Source: Clostridium porci
GTDB taxonomy: Bacteria > Bacillota > Clostridia > Lachnospirales > Lachnospiraceae
Assembly (NCBI RefSeq): GCF_009696375.1
Contig: NZ_VUMD01000010.1
Location: 82,786-146,785, forward strand
Direction of reading: 5' to 3'
Length of the DNA: 64,000 nucleotides
Below are positions 25,773-35,035 of the stretch, one piece after another (position 1 is the stretch's first letter; the number at the start of each line of letters is the position of its first letter). The translations under genes were made by a program, and so were the position numbers. The notes beneath the pieces are model-generated. The model searched no databases, was not told where the DNA came from, and saw only the letters and a program-made list of their open reading frames with translations.

Positions 25773-27136
25773 TGCAGGGTCTCCGCATTCAGCCCGTTGG
25801 AAACAATCTCAGTCACTCGTATTCCAAAATTGTCCTCTACCACCACAATATCGCCTCTGGCAATACACTGTCCATTGACAAACAAATCCACCTGCTCTCC
25901 GGCCATCTTGTCTAAGACTACCAACGTACCCTGGGTAAATTCCAGAATATCCCGCACCAGCTTCTTTGTGCGTCCAATTTCCACGGAAACCTCCAGAGGA
26001 ACGCCCATAAGCATTTCCTGGTTCGCCTTCTCTTCCTCTCCCTCATCCATATCTCCCGCAAGCTGAGGTGAGTTTACAGGCCGTATAATGGAACTGCTTT
26101 GAGCCGTTTTCCCCTCTTTCCCCATGTTCTTCATCAATTCCATCATCTGTACCTGGGTCTGCTGCATCTGCGCCAGAAGCTGAAGCACGGCAGGATCTCC
26201 AGGAGCCGGATAACCATAGACAGGCGGCTGCATACCCGGCTGAGGCATCCAGGCTGTACCTGGCTGGGCGCTCTGGCCGGCTGAAGCACAAGCTTCTGTC
26301 TCCTTCGGCTTTTCAGCTTCCATATGTACCTCTGTCACAGACGGGCTTTCTGCTTCTTTATTAGCAGCGTCCGGTTCTTCTTGGACAGGCTCTGAAGACT
26401 CCGGCTGGTGTGCTTCCGGCGCCTCTTCTTTGGAGCTTTCCATTTCCTCCTCCACAGCTCTTTGCTTTTCCTGCTCCGTCTCAGCCATCTTCAGCTCTGC
26501 CGCAGTCCTTATTTCACTCTCCGCATTTTTTTCCGCTGCCACAATTGTATCCTTAAAGGGCACCAGCAGGTGCTTTGCCAGAGGAATAGGAATCATATTA
26601 ATAAATTCGCTTTTCAGCGTCCCTACAATTTCCAGCTGGAATCTGACAATAACCATGCTGGATTCCTCCGCAAAGTAGCTTTCCTTAAAGCTTTCCGTAT
26701 CTGTTATCTCAGAGGACAGGGGCGTTGAGATATTGACTGTCCTGCCCAGGAATTCCGACATCGCAGTGGCGGAGGAGCCCATCATCTGGTTCATTACCTC
26801 ACAGATAGCGCTGATGTTAATATCATCCAGCTGAAAATCCTCCTGGGATATTTCCTGTCCTATCATCATTCCCACAATAATCCGGACGTCATCCCGCCTA
26901 AATACCATTATGTTTTTGCCTTCCAGGCCCTCTGTGTAGGATATTTCCACACCAACCGCAGGCTCCAGCCGCTTGAATTCAAATTCCTGTTTTGTCTGAA
27001 TCTGTACCACCGGCGTAGTTATGTTGACCTTTGCCCCCAGCAGTGTAGACACTGCTGTAGCTGAGGCTCCGAGACTGATATTCATAATCTCGCCTATCGC
27101 ATCAATCTCCATCTCATTAAAGCTGTTAGCGCCCAT
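25769..27136 (-). CDS. fliY: Flagellar motor switch phosphatase FliY (CheC-FliN fusion)
   Basis: The 455-residue protein has an N-terminal CheC-like domain with two ExxN phosphatase motifs (IGEIMNISLGASATAVS and ICEVMNQMMGSSATAMSEFL), a Pro/Gln/Glu-rich linker (~residues 215-350, including PQPGMQPPVYGYPAPG), and a C-terminal FliN/SpoA domain (VPLEVSVEIGRTKKLVRDIL, VDLFVNGQCIARGDIV). It is part of the C-ring and dephosphorylates CheY-P. Both ExxN motifs look intact, unlike the first one in CheC. The linker is rich in negatively charged residues in its first part. It overlaps fliO by four bases. Confidence 0.94.
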   Translation of the reverse strand: MGANSFNEMEIDAIGEIMNISLGASATAVSTLLGAKVNITTPVVQIQTKQEFEFKRLEPAVGVEISYTEGLEGKNIMVFRRDDVRIIVGMMIGQEISQEDFQLDDINISAICEVMNQMMGSSATAMSEFLGRTVNISTPLSSEITDTESFKESYFAEESSMVIVRFQLEIVGTLKSEFINMIPIPLAKHLLVPFKDTIVAAEKNAESEIRTAAELKMAETEQEKQRAVEEEMESSKEEAPEAHQPESSEPVQEEPDAANKEAESPSVTEVHMEAEKPKETEACASAGQSAQPGTAWMPQPGMQPPVYGYPAPGDPAVLQLLAQMQQTQVQMMELMKNMGKEGKTAQSSSIIRPVNSPQLAGDMDEGEEEKANQEMLMGVPLEVSVEIGRTKKLVRDILEFTQGTLVVLDKMAGEQVDLFVNGQCIARGDIVVVEDNFGIRVTEIVSNGLNAETLQ

Positions 27137-27179
27137 TGCTTCATCTCCTTTTGTTCCTGATTATCTACTTATCTGAACC

Positions 27180-27629
27180 CTATTTCCCAATGTCCAGAGC
27201 TTTCTGCGCCATCAGCTTCATTGCATTCAACGCCGTGACATTCGCTTCATAAGACCTTGTGGCCGACATGCTGTCTACCGTTTCCTTAAGAAGGTCTACA
27301 TTCGGAAGAGTCACAAAGCCCTCCCCATCTGCGTCGGGGTGTCCCGGATTATACACTCGCTTCATCTCTCTGGTATCCTCTATGATCCCGGAAACTCTCA
27401 CGCCGGCATTCCTGCTGGAAAAGCCTTTTCCCTCAGACGCATTGCGCAGCGCCTGGCTGAAGGATTCTGATCCATAGCTTTCAAAAAGAACGTCCTTTCT
27501 GCGGTATGCTCCGCCTGCCTCCGTCCGGGTTGTATCGATATTTGCAATATTTTCAGCAGCCACATCCATGCGGATGCGCTGGGCGCTCATTCCTGAGGCG
27601 CTAATATCAAATGAACTTAAAAAAGCCAT
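27180..27629 (-). CDS. flgC: Flagellar basal-body rod protein FlgC, at an unusual position
   Basis: The N-terminus SSFDISASGMSAQRIRMDVA, AENIANIDTTRTEAGGAYRR and the C-terminus KETVDSMSATRSYEANVTAL, NAMKLMAQKAL are diagnostic of FlgC. Length 149 aa is normal. FlgC forms the proximal rod. It is usually placed directly after flgB and before fliE; here it lies between cheY and fliY, about 10 kb from flgB. The flanking genes and strand are the same, so expression in the operon is retained. Confidence 0.95.
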   Translation of the reverse strand: MAFLSSFDISASGMSAQRIRMDVAAENIANIDTTRTEAGGAYRRKDVLFESYGSESFSQALRNASEGKGFSSRNAGVRVSGIIEDTREMKRVYNPGHPDADGEGFVTLPNVDLLKETVDSMSATRSYEANVTALNAMKLMAQKALDIGK

Positions 27630-27655
27630 GCTGCTTCCTCCTGTAATAATAAGAA

Positions 27656-28018
27656 CTATTTGCCGAGAATGGAGCTTACTGTCTGAACAATCCGCTCTCC
27701 GTTAAAAGGCTTCACAACGAAATCCTTCGCTCCTGATTTAATCGCTTCCACAACCATCGCTTCCTGCCCCATCGCGGTGCACATAACTACCTTTGCGTCG
27801 GGATCGGACTCCCGGATTTTCTTTAATGCCTGAAGGCCGTCCATATTAGGCATTGTAATGTCCATAATTACAAGATCCGGATTTTCCTCACCGTACTTTT
27901 TCACTGCCTCAGCCCCGTCCTGTGCTTCCACGAAATCTGTGTATCCGCTCTCAGTCAGTGCCTTTTTCAGCATCATTCTCATAAATGCAGCATCGTCAAC
28001 CAGCATAATCTTTGCCAT
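27656..28018 (-). CDS. cheY: Chemotaxis response regulator CheY
   Basis: A single-domain receiver of 120 aa. The acidic pair is in IMLVDDAAFMR, the phosphoacceptor Asp in VIMDITMPNMDG, the Thr/Ser in VVMCTAMGQ, and the Lys in DFVVKPFNG. CheY-P acts on FliM and is removed by CheC and FliY. The start is ATG 28018; an earlier in-frame GTG overlaps the GTGAGGA ribosome binding region. It lies between fliM and flgC. Confidence 0.95.
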   Translation of the reverse strand: MAKIMLVDDAAFMRMMLKKALTESGYTDFVEAQDGAEAVKKYGEENPDLVIMDITMPNMDGLQALKKIRESDPDAKVVMCTAMGQEAMVVEAIKSGAKDFVVKPFNGERIVQTVSSILGK

Positions 28019-28067
28019 TTTTGCTTTCCTCACTTTTCTATCTAATGATTCATTCTACGAATATTCT

Positions 28068-29135
28068 TTAATCGGAGACTTCCTGCACTTCTTCCAGAGG
28101 CTTTGTTTCCTCTGAACGTTTCTCATCCTCTCCGTAAAACCTTCTGTTTATCCGAACCGCAACATTCTTTTTGTAAATGCCCATGGTACCGGAAAACCAG
28201 GACTGTTTACCCACAAACAGCTTTACCTCGCTGTCCTTTGGCTTATTCATATCAATTACATCGCCCACCTTGAGGTGATAAATATCGCTTAATTCAAGTC
28301 CTACCCTGCCAAGCTGTCCTGTAACGGGGAGTGATGAATGGCGGATATTTTCAAAAATCTTTTCCCGGTTATCCTCATAGGCATATCCTCTGGCTATGTG
28401 CTTGCGATTATCTATCAGCCGGAACATGTACTCCAGAAGCGTTCCAGGCATACATATTTTAATGCGCTCAACAGCCAGGCCGGCAAGATCCACATTAAAA
28501 TGAATGATGGCTACTGTCTCATCCAGTCCCACGTCCTGAATCATGCTGGGATTTTCTTCAATTCTCTGCGTTTTAAATTCTGCATTCAGATAATTGGAAA
28601 AGCCATCCTTTAAGGCCTGAACCAGATGGGAAGATATTTTCTTGTAAAGGGCCGTTTCCACATCTGAATAACGGTATCCCTCCTCCACCTTAACAGCTTC
28701 GCTTGACCCCCCCAGCATATGGTCAATGAGCGTGATGACCATGCCAGGGCTTATATAGAGCATGAGAGGAACCAGATTCTTGTTATGCTCCTCCACAAAG
28801 ACATCCGTCAGCGTCACACTGGAATTTTCATTTAGAGAGTTCACAAACTCATAATACCGGCATTCCTGAACCTCTATGACTGTAATATCCGTCATTACCC
28901 TGAAAATACCGTTCACCTGAGATGTGATAATTCTGGCGTAATTCTCAAATATACTTGTGAGAATTTTCATTTTATCCTTGGTGAACTTTCTGGGGCTGTA
29001 AAAGTCATACTTGCTGTAATCTTTCTCCACTGTCTCAGCCTTCTTGTTCTGCATCTCCTTATGCGGCTCCGTCTTTTCATCGTTCATGGACCGCAAAAGC
29101 TCGTCAATCTGGCTTTGAGATAATACGTCTGCCAT
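28068..29135 (-). CDS. fliM: Flagellar motor switch protein FliM
   Basis: FliM forms the C-ring and binds CheY-P through its N-terminal motif, here LSQSQIDELLRSMND. The 355-residue protein continues with a CheC-like middle domain (YSKYDFYSPRKFTKDKMKIL) and a C-terminal SpoA domain (LKVGDVIDMNKPKDSEVKLF). No fliL lies between motB and fliM, where it commonly sits in Firmicutes. Confidence 0.96.
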   Translation of the reverse strand: MADVLSQSQIDELLRSMNDEKTEPHKEMQNKKAETVEKDYSKYDFYSPRKFTKDKMKILTSIFENYARIITSQVNGIFRVMTDITVIEVQECRYYEFVNSLNENSSVTLTDVFVEEHNKNLVPLMLYISPGMVITLIDHMLGGSSEAVKVEEGYRYSDVETALYKKISSHLVQALKDGFSNYLNAEFKTQRIEENPSMIQDVGLDETVAIIHFNVDLAGLAVERIKICMPGTLLEYMFRLIDNRKHIARGYAYEDNREKIFENIRHSSLPVTGQLGRVGLELSDIYHLKVGDVIDMNKPKDSEVKLFVGKQSWFSGTMGIYKKNVAVRINRRFYGEDEKRSEETKPLEEVQEVSD

Positions 29136-29159
29136 CGCTAAATGCCACCTTTTCCCTTA

Positions 29160-30092
29160 TTATTCTGGCGCCTCACCTGCTGGAGGCTGCTGCTCCGATA
29201 CTGTCTGAGGCTGTTCCGCAGAAGCGCTGCTTTCGGGAAGCAAACTGGCTACATTCTCCGGACTGCTCTCAACAGCCGTAAATCCGTCTCCACCGGTAAC
29301 AATGGTTTTATCGGCATTTGCCCCATTGTAAACCTCTTCATAGTAATCATTCAGTGATTTAGTGGTATCTGAATCTGCATCAATGAGCAGAATTTCCACC
29401 CGCCGGTTTTCAGCCCTTCCTTCCCTTGTCTCAAAGGTAGCCACGGGCCTGAACTGTCCGTAGCTTACCCCTACCAGCTTTCCTGGATCAATGATGTTTT
29501 TTTCCTGAATATAGGCGCTTACCTCCGCCGATCTCAGGGATGAAAGCATCCGATCCGTCCGGGGATTATTAGGCCGGTTAGGATCCCCCTGAGATGTATG
29601 GCCCATAACCTGTATTTGTCCAATCTGATCTGCCTCAGGCGCAATGGTATCGCAGAAAATATCCAGTACATTCTTAGCCTCCGCTGTCAGCACCGAGCTT
29701 TCTCCATCAAAAAAGGCCTGATCCTGAAATTGTATAAAAGTATAATTCTCTCCTCTGGACACAGTGGCTCCGCTTACTCCATATTCCTCCAGTCTCTGAG
29801 CCAGCGTCAGATAAAGCTTATTAATATCCACATTCTCAGGAAGCTCTGTATTGATCTGCATCGTGCCGCTAACATCATATGTTCCTTCATTGGGATGTTC
29901 ATTAATCGCTATCTGCTCCTGATCCTTAACATCAGGATAGATGCTTTTTACAAATACCTCCCATTTTTGCTGGTTTAAGCTGGACATTGCATAGAGCATC
30001 ACGAAAAAGGTAAGCAAAAGGGTGACCATATCCCCATATGTATCCATCCAGTTACCGCCGCCGTCCGGCGCAGATTTCCTACGTTTTTTCAT
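29160..30092 (-). CDS. motB: Flagellar stator protein MotB
   Basis: MotB anchors the stator to peptidoglycan and contributes the ion-binding Asp, visible in NWMDTYGDMVTLLLTFFVML. The C-terminal OmpA-like domain (residues ~130-255) has IQVMGHTSQGDPNRPNNPRT and DRMLSSLRSAEVSAYI. A Ser/Glu/Gln-rich tail follows. It overlaps motA by four bases. Length is 310 aa. Confidence 0.95.
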   Translation of the reverse strand: MKKRRKSAPDGGGNWMDTYGDMVTLLLTFFVMLYAMSSLNQQKWEVFVKSIYPDVKDQEQIAINEHPNEGTYDVSGTMQINTELPENVDINKLYLTLAQRLEEYGVSGATVSRGENYTFIQFQDQAFFDGESSVLTAEAKNVLDIFCDTIAPEADQIGQIQVMGHTSQGDPNRPNNPRTDRMLSSLRSAEVSAYIQEKNIIDPGKLVGVSYGQFRPVATFETREGRAENRRVEILLIDADSDTTKSLNDYYEEVYNGANADKTIVTGGDGFTAVESSPENVASLLPESSASAEQPQTVSEQQPPAGEAPE

Positions 30093-30916
30093 GCCTCTTC
30101 TCCGATGCCTCCTTCTGTGCGCCTCTCCTCTCTACCGGCCTTCAGCAGAAGCTTTTTCTGCTGGGACTGTTTCATACATGAAAGAAGGCGCTCACGTATG
30201 AACTTCGGATTTTCACCGCCCTGGATGGCAATGATACCCTCAATAATCGTGGAGCAGTAAAGCTCCTCCTCCTCCTGGCGGATTCTCAGCTTCTTAGCAA
30301 TGGGGTGAAAGAGAAGATTGGAGAGTACACAGCCGTAAAATGTAGTAATCAAAGCTACTGCCATATCCTGACCCAGACTGGAATTGGCCTCTCCGCTGTC
30401 CAGTCCCAGCTGCTTTAGCATGTTAATAAGGCCTACCAGCGTTCCTATCATTCCAAAAGCAGGGGCAAAAGCGGAAGCCTTCTCATAGATGCCCGCCGCC
30501 TCATCATGGCGGGTCATCATATCATCCATCTCCCGCTCCAACATGTAGCGCACCTTATCAGGGTCATTGGCATCCACAATCATAAGCACGGCCTGCTTGA
30601 AAAAGGGATCCTGAATTTCATCCGCCTTCTCCTCCAAAGCCAGAAGTCCGCTCTGTCTGGCTATCATCGCCAAATCCACAATCTGATCTACCAGCTTTGG
30701 AATATTGTATTTCTTCCCCCTCATCAACACCAGCATATGCTTAGGAATATCCATCAGCAGCCGCAAAGGATAGCTTGCAATTACCGCAGCCAGCGTTCCT
30801 CCTACAACAATCAGTACACTGGAGGTATCTGCGAAATTCCCCAGATTTACCGGTCCAATTCCCCATACGATCAGTATTCCGCCTAACACAATGCCAATCA
30901 GCGTTGTTAAATCCAT
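30089..30916 (-). CDS. motA: Flagellar stator protein MotA
   Basis: This 275-residue protein has four membrane helices and the typical loop FAPAFGMIGTLVGLINMLKQ, then DMAVALITTFYGCVLSNLLF. MotA forms the proton- or sodium-conducting stator with MotB. The C-terminal tail is basic. It starts 28 bases after flbD. Confidence 0.95.
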   Translation of the reverse strand: MDLTTLIGIVLGGILIVWGIGPVNLGNFADTSSVLIVVGGTLAAVIASYPLRLLMDIPKHMLVLMRGKKYNIPKLVDQIVDLAMIARQSGLLALEEKADEIQDPFFKQAVLMIVDANDPDKVRYMLEREMDDMMTRHDEAAGIYEKASAFAPAFGMIGTLVGLINMLKQLGLDSGEANSSLGQDMAVALITTFYGCVLSNLLFHPIAKKLRIRQEEEELYCSTIIEGIIAIQGGENPKFIRERLLSCMKQSQQKKLLLKAGREERRTEGGIGEEA

Positions 30917-30944
30917 GTTGTTGTCCTCCTGCGAGAATTAATAT

Positions 30945-31145
30945 TTATCTGATTTTATCTTTAAATGTCAGCACGCTGTTTGCCAATGCTTTCATCTGAT
31001 AAATGATGGAATCTACAGAATCCTTCACCAGAAAATAATCTCCGTTCATCATCTTGATTTTTGTTTCCGGAATACTTTCCATGCTTTCTATCTGAATGAG
31101 ATTCAGATAGATTTTTTCTCCATTCAAACGGGTTGCTTCAATCAT
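30945..31145 (-). CDS. flbD: Flagellar FlbD family protein
   Basis: The 66-residue core protein (MIEATRLNGEKIYLNLIQIE, then SIPETKIKMMNGDYFLVKDS) is typical of the small FlbD family found between flgE and motA in Firmicutes and spirochaetes. In the family it is cytoplasmic and its function is unclear, with links to swarming (SwrD in B. subtilis). The ATG at 31145 is preceded by AGGGAGA. The same frame stays open for 47 further codons upstream; see the following entry. Confidence 0.88.
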   Translation of the reverse strand: MIEATRLNGEKIYLNLIQIESMESIPETKIKMMNGDYFLVKDSVDSIIYQMKALANSVLTFKDKIR

Positions 31146-31286
31146 CGTTCTCTCCCTGTTTTCTTCAGACCTGCTGATGCTCTGCCCGGCAGCCGGATGC
31201 CGCTTTTCAGCTTCCATCCGGCTCCTCCTAAGCTCTCTGGCCCGGTCTGCCATATCCTGATCCTGTCCATACGGCCATTTCATCAT
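31146..31286 (-). other. Open in-frame extension upstream of flbD
   Basis: The flbD frame continues without a stop to an ATG at 31286, just after the flgE stop. The 47 added residues are Arg/Glu-rich (DMADRARELRRSRMEAEKRH). No good ribosome binding site precedes that ATG. This could be a true N-terminal extension, a remnant, or simply a leader. Confidence 0.35.
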
Positions 31287-31288
31287 TT

Positions 31289-32227
31289 TTACCGCTTCAT
31301 GTTAACCAGATCAGCAAGCATCTCGTCACTGACTGTAATGATCTTGGAATTTGCCTGAAACCCTCTCTGCGTGGTGATCATCTCTGAAAACTCTTTGGCC
31401 AGGTCCACATTGGAGGCTTCCAGATAGCCAGTCATAAGCATAGAGGTGGAGCCGCCGGGTATGGTGGCTGAGCTGGCTCCGGTGTTGTCACTGTCCGACG
31501 CATTGTAATAGCCGCCTCCGCTCTTTGTAAGGCCGTTGGGGTTCTGGAAGGTGGCGATGGCTACCTTTCCGAGGGAAACCGTCTTGCCGTCCTGAGCCGC
31601 ATCGGTAGAGACTACCGTGCCGGTCACTTCCCCCGCGCTGTTAACCTGAACATCCTTTAGCTGGAGCGCGTCACCATCATAAGCGAAGTTTAAATCCTTC
31701 GGCACCTTAAGAGGCTTAAGATTATCCTCCAAAGGCTTTGCATCCGTATCATCAGCACGTCTCCTAAACCCATACACAAAATTCTTATTGGCGTCCACCA
31801 GATAACCGTTGCTGTCAATCTGGAACTGGCCTACGCGGGTATAATCAAAGCCGGAGGCCTTCATCTTGTCCACCCCATAGCCTGCGTCCGGCCCTACTAC
31901 CGCCTTAGTGATAAAAAAACCTTCCCCATCAATACAGGCGTTAAAGCCTCCCACATAGGAGGGAGTACTGCTGGTCATATCCATAGCGATGGAACCCATC
32001 ATGGTGCCATAGCCGTACTGCGCCGCGTTTGTACCGCCGGCAGAGGTGGTATCCCTGACCACGCCTCCTGTGGAAGCAGTGGAGGTCTGGTACATAGCCT
32101 CCTTAAAGCTGTAGGTCTGGGATTTAAAGCCGAAGGTATTAACATTGGAAATATTGTTTCCGATTACATCCATCTTGTTCTGATGGGCTCTCAGTCCTGC
32201 TACCGCAGAATCCATTGATCTTAACAT
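31289..32227 (-). CDS. flgE: Flagellar hook protein FlgE
   Basis: The 312-residue protein has the N-terminal motif MDSAVAGLRAHQNKMDVIGN, NISNVNTFGFKSQTYSFKEA and the C-terminal VDLAKEFSEMITTQRGFQAN. It polymerises into the hook. It is short compared with enterobacterial FlgE (about 400 aa) but near the size of Bacillus hook proteins. It follows flgD and the TIGR02530 gene in the usual order. Confidence 0.92.
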   Translation of the reverse strand: MLRSMDSAVAGLRAHQNKMDVIGNNISNVNTFGFKSQTYSFKEAMYQTSTASTGGVVRDTTSAGGTNAAQYGYGTMMGSIAMDMTSSTPSYVGGFNACIDGEGFFITKAVVGPDAGYGVDKMKASGFDYTRVGQFQIDSNGYLVDANKNFVYGFRRRADDTDAKPLEDNLKPLKVPKDLNFAYDGDALQLKDVQVNSAGEVTGTVVSTDAAQDGKTVSLGKVAIATFQNPNGLTKSGGGYYNASDSDNTGASSATIPGGSTSMLMTGYLEASNVDLAKEFSEMITTQRGFQANSKIITVSDEMLADLVNMKR

Positions 32228-32303
32228 ATATGTGTCATCCTTTCCGCCGTTCTCCGCCCTTCACATCAGGACGGACGGAATGCGCATCCTGTTTCAGGTC
32301 CTG

Positions 32304-32687
32304 CTACATCAAAACGGCACTGTCAATATTGGTAAATATTTTCTCTCTCATATCCTGCTGGGATATGGTTGTCACCACAGTGTTATTTGGTACATTGACT
32401 ATAAAAATATTCTCCGGGCCGATTACCGCCACATCTTTGGCACCCTTTTTGCGGGCTCCCTCAACGGCATGCTCCAGCTGCTCCATCAGCCTGCTGTCGA
32501 TATCGATTCCCCGTTCATCCAGGCGTCTTCTGGCGTGCTTGGAAAAGTTCAGTCCATCCTCTGCGCTCTTATTTCGGAGCAGTTCCTCAAAGGATGCGCC
32601 TCTGCCTTCGCCTCCCGGAAGTCCTGATTTTAGTCCGTGGTTCCAGAACCGACTGCTGTCCAGCCCGTTCACCCCATTTACATTCAT
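32304..32687 (-). CDS. TIGR02530-family flagellar protein
   Basis: This ~127-residue protein has the family core FSKHARRRLDERGIDIDSRL, then AVIGPENIFIVNVPNNTVVT. It is a conserved gene between flgD and flgE in Firmicutes; its function is not established. The ATG at 32687 has a GGAAAGGG six bases upstream; an ATG six bases further upstream (32693) is also possible. Confidence 0.85.
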   Translation of the reverse strand: MNVNGVNGLDSSRFWNHGLKSGLPGGEGRGASFEELLRNKSAEDGLNFSKHARRRLDERGIDIDSRLMEQLEHAVEGARKKGAKDVAVIGPENIFIVNVPNNTVVTTISQQDMREKIFTNIDSAVLM

Positions 32688-32726
32688 ATACATCCCTTTC
32701 CTGCAGCACCTTCTGTCTGCCCTGTC

Positions 32727-33320
32727 CTAAATAAGTCCTGTTCCTCCTGCCAACCAGGCATTTCTGTTATTATTGACGCTATTTATGCCGTTAGCTCTAT
32801 TGTTTCCGTTGGCCCCTTCCTCTTTATCTCCTTCTTCGTTTCCATCCTTCTTATCATAAGGATTGGGGATCTCTCCCATGCCCAGGAGATAGCTTAAGGG
32901 ATAGTCCTTATCATCACCTTTCAGACGAAACACAGGTGTGCCTCCCACAAAGTTTACAGACTCCACGTCTCCGTATTTTACATCTACCCCTTTATCCTGA
33001 CCGTAGGCATTGGTTTCTGTCACCGCTACCGTCACTCTCTGCCCAACCAGTCCGGCCGCATAAGTCTGCGTACTGACAGCCGTGGATGTGCTGATCGATT
33101 CAGTCATAGCGCTCATGGACTGTACCATGGCCATCTGAGTCATCTGGGCCATCATCTCGCTGTTATCCATGGGATTTGTCATATCCTGATTCTGCAGCTG
33201 CGCCGCAAGCAGCTTAAAATAGCTGTTCATTGTAATCGTATTCTTGTCATTGGCCTCAACCGTATAGGAATTTCCGATATACGGGTTGCTGGTTCCGCTG
33301 GCTGTTATCTTGTCTGCCAT
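32727..33320 (-). CDS. flgD: Flagellar hook-assembly scaffold protein FlgD
   Basis: The N-terminal motif YFKLLAAQLQNQDMTNPMDN, SEMMAQMTQMAMVQSMSAMT is the FlgD signature. At 197 aa it carries only a short second domain and ends in an Asn-rich tail (NNRANGINSVNNNRNAW). FlgD caps the growing hook. It is encoded between fliK and the TIGR02530 gene. Confidence 0.92.
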   Translation of the reverse strand: MADKITASGTSNPYIGNSYTVEANDKNTITMNSYFKLLAAQLQNQDMTNPMDNSEMMAQMTQMAMVQSMSAMTESISTSTAVSTQTYAAGLVGQRVTVAVTETNAYGQDKGVDVKYGDVESVNFVGGTPVFRLKGDDKDYPLSYLLGMGEIPNPYDKKDGNEEGDKEEGANGNNRANGINSVNNNRNAWLAGGTGLI

Positions 33321-33337
33321 ATTTCTCCCTTCTGCCC

Positions 33338-34495
33338 TTACACCAATCCCAGTCTGAGCTGCTGGGCAAAGTTGTCTGATTCCTGCCTCTTTTGTTCCCT
33401 CTCCTGATGCCTGTCGTATCCGGCTCCCCGCCCTTCCTGATCTGCGGGGTACTGTCCCTGTTCCTGATGAGCGCCCTGGGTGTACACAATGGTAGCCTGA
33501 CCGGTTTTTTCTTCCAGGATTCCAGCCAGCTCGCCAGCCTTCTGATTCAGCATCTCCAGAGTTTTGGGATTTGAGGCTGCAATCGAAACCGCAGCTCTGC
33601 CGCCCTCATAGACAACCTTGATTGTCAGCTTTCCAAGAGACGCCGGCTCCAGCTCTACTGTCAGCTCTCCCTTCCTCTGCAGCAATCCCGAAGTAAGAGC
33701 ATTCCCCAGATCCTCAGGAAGGCTATCCTTCCCTGTCAGAATACGGATATGTCCTCCCTCTTGCTCCTGTCCTGGCTCTGCCTGACGAACCGCAGACAGC
33801 TGCCGGCTGTTTCCCGCAGCTCTCGGCTGCTCTCCTGCCTGCAGATTGGCGGCTGTTCTGAAGATTTCCCCGGTCTCCTCGCCTGTTTGATTCCTCTCCG
33901 TCTCTTTCTTTGCTCCATGTGCAGGCTTCATTTTTACCATCTGATCGGCTACTGTATCTCCATTATTTTCCACAGGGAGCGCTGGCGCTTTCGTTTCCTT
34001 ATGCGCATTGTCAGCCTGCGGGACAGCCTGAAGGGTTTCCTCTTGGATTTCTGACGGCGCAATAACTGTGCCTCCCTGGTTGTTTACAGGAAAACCGGTT
34101 TCTTGAATCGTAACCAGCGTTTTTCCTTCCGGCTTAAGCGCTGCTGCATCCACAGGCTGCTCATCCGTTTTCTGAACCAGCGCCAAAGCCTGATAGGGCA
34201 GCGATGCCTGCAGCAAATTTAAATCCGACTGCCCCAAAGTCTGTTCAGCCTTATCTGCTGCATGTACATGTTTATCCTTTACCGATCTATCCGGATCGTT
34301 TAAGGGCTCTTTTTCATGGCCGGAAAGCGTCTGAGGCGTCTGTCTGTCGCTGATTGGATCTCCCTTTTCAGATAGCTTTGTCTTTTCCCTGAGAAGCTTG
34401 TCAAAGTCATCCTTTGGCCCACAGTCTCCTTTGGCCGCCTGTCTGGGCTCTGTCCTTTCAGGAGTTCGAACCAGCATTTTTACAACATTTTCCAT
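33338..34495 (-). CDS. fliK: Flagellar hook-length control protein FliK
   Basis: The 385-residue protein has a variable, Gln/Glu/Pro-rich N-terminal two thirds and a C-terminal Flg_hook domain (residues ~265-340: ELTVELEPASLGKLTIKVVY, EGGRAAVSIAASNPKTLEML). FliK measures hook length and interacts with FlhB. A second FliK-like protein is encoded at 1062-2501. The order fliJ-fliK-flgD is standard. Confidence 0.88.
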   Translation of the reverse strand: MENVVKMLVRTPERTEPRQAAKGDCGPKDDFDKLLREKTKLSEKGDPISDRQTPQTLSGHEKEPLNDPDRSVKDKHVHAADKAEQTLGQSDLNLLQASLPYQALALVQKTDEQPVDAAALKPEGKTLVTIQETGFPVNNQGGTVIAPSEIQEETLQAVPQADNAHKETKAPALPVENNGDTVADQMVKMKPAHGAKKETERNQTGEETGEIFRTAANLQAGEQPRAAGNSRQLSAVRQAEPGQEQEGGHIRILTGKDSLPEDLGNALTSGLLQRKGELTVELEPASLGKLTIKVVYEGGRAAVSIAASNPKTLEMLNQKAGELAGILEEKTGQATIVYTQGAHQEQGQYPADQEGRGAGYDRHQEREQKRQESDNFAQQLRLGLV

Positions 34496-34559
34496 GTTTC
34501 CTCCTTTCCTGATAGTAAATTTATAATCAACAGCCTGTTCAAGCTGGGATTACCTTTCC

Positions 34560-35018
34560 TCAGCCCCGGTTCTGATGACGAAATGCCACCGAAGAATTGG
34601 AAACAAATTCCTCGATATACAGCTCCTGGGCCTTCGCTTCCGCTTTCAGGTACTCATCCTTCTTTTTATCCTTTATTTTTTCATACCTGGAGGTATCCAC
34701 TTTTGCGGAAATTACCTCCTTCTTTTTCTCATCCTCTTTTTGCTTTAACAGGCGGAGCCGTTCCTCTTCCTCACGGATTATTTCCTCCATACGGCCGATG
34801 CACATGTCAAAGAGCCGGAAATCAGTAATGGACGCCCCAGCCTGTTTAACCTGGTCAAACTCGCTTTCAAACCCCTCCAGTTCCCGGTTTAAGCCTGCAA
34901 TCTCACTCTGCTTTCTGTTTACCCGCTGTACAATCACCGCATGCTCTACCTTTAGATTATCCAGAACCTGCGTCTGATAGTTTAAAACCGGCTCCAGTCT
35001 ATACTGAAACTTTTTCAT
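34560..35018 (-). CDS. fliJ: Flagellar export protein FliJ
   Basis: The 152-residue protein is a long coiled coil (KFQYRLEPVLNYQTQVLDNL, then VEHAVIVQRVNRKQSEIAGL) typical of FliJ, the central stalk of the export ATPase. The KKFQYRLEPVLNY start is diagnostic. It lies 17 bases after fliI. Confidence 0.9.
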   Translation of the reverse strand: MKKFQYRLEPVLNYQTQVLDNLKVEHAVIVQRVNRKQSEIAGLNRELEGFESEFDQVKQAGASITDFRLFDMCIGRMEEIIREEEERLRLLKQKEDEKKKEVISAKVDTSRYEKIKDKKKDEYLKAEAKAQELYIEEFVSNSSVAFRHQNRG

Positions 35019-35035
35019 CCCTTGTTCCCCCAGAA

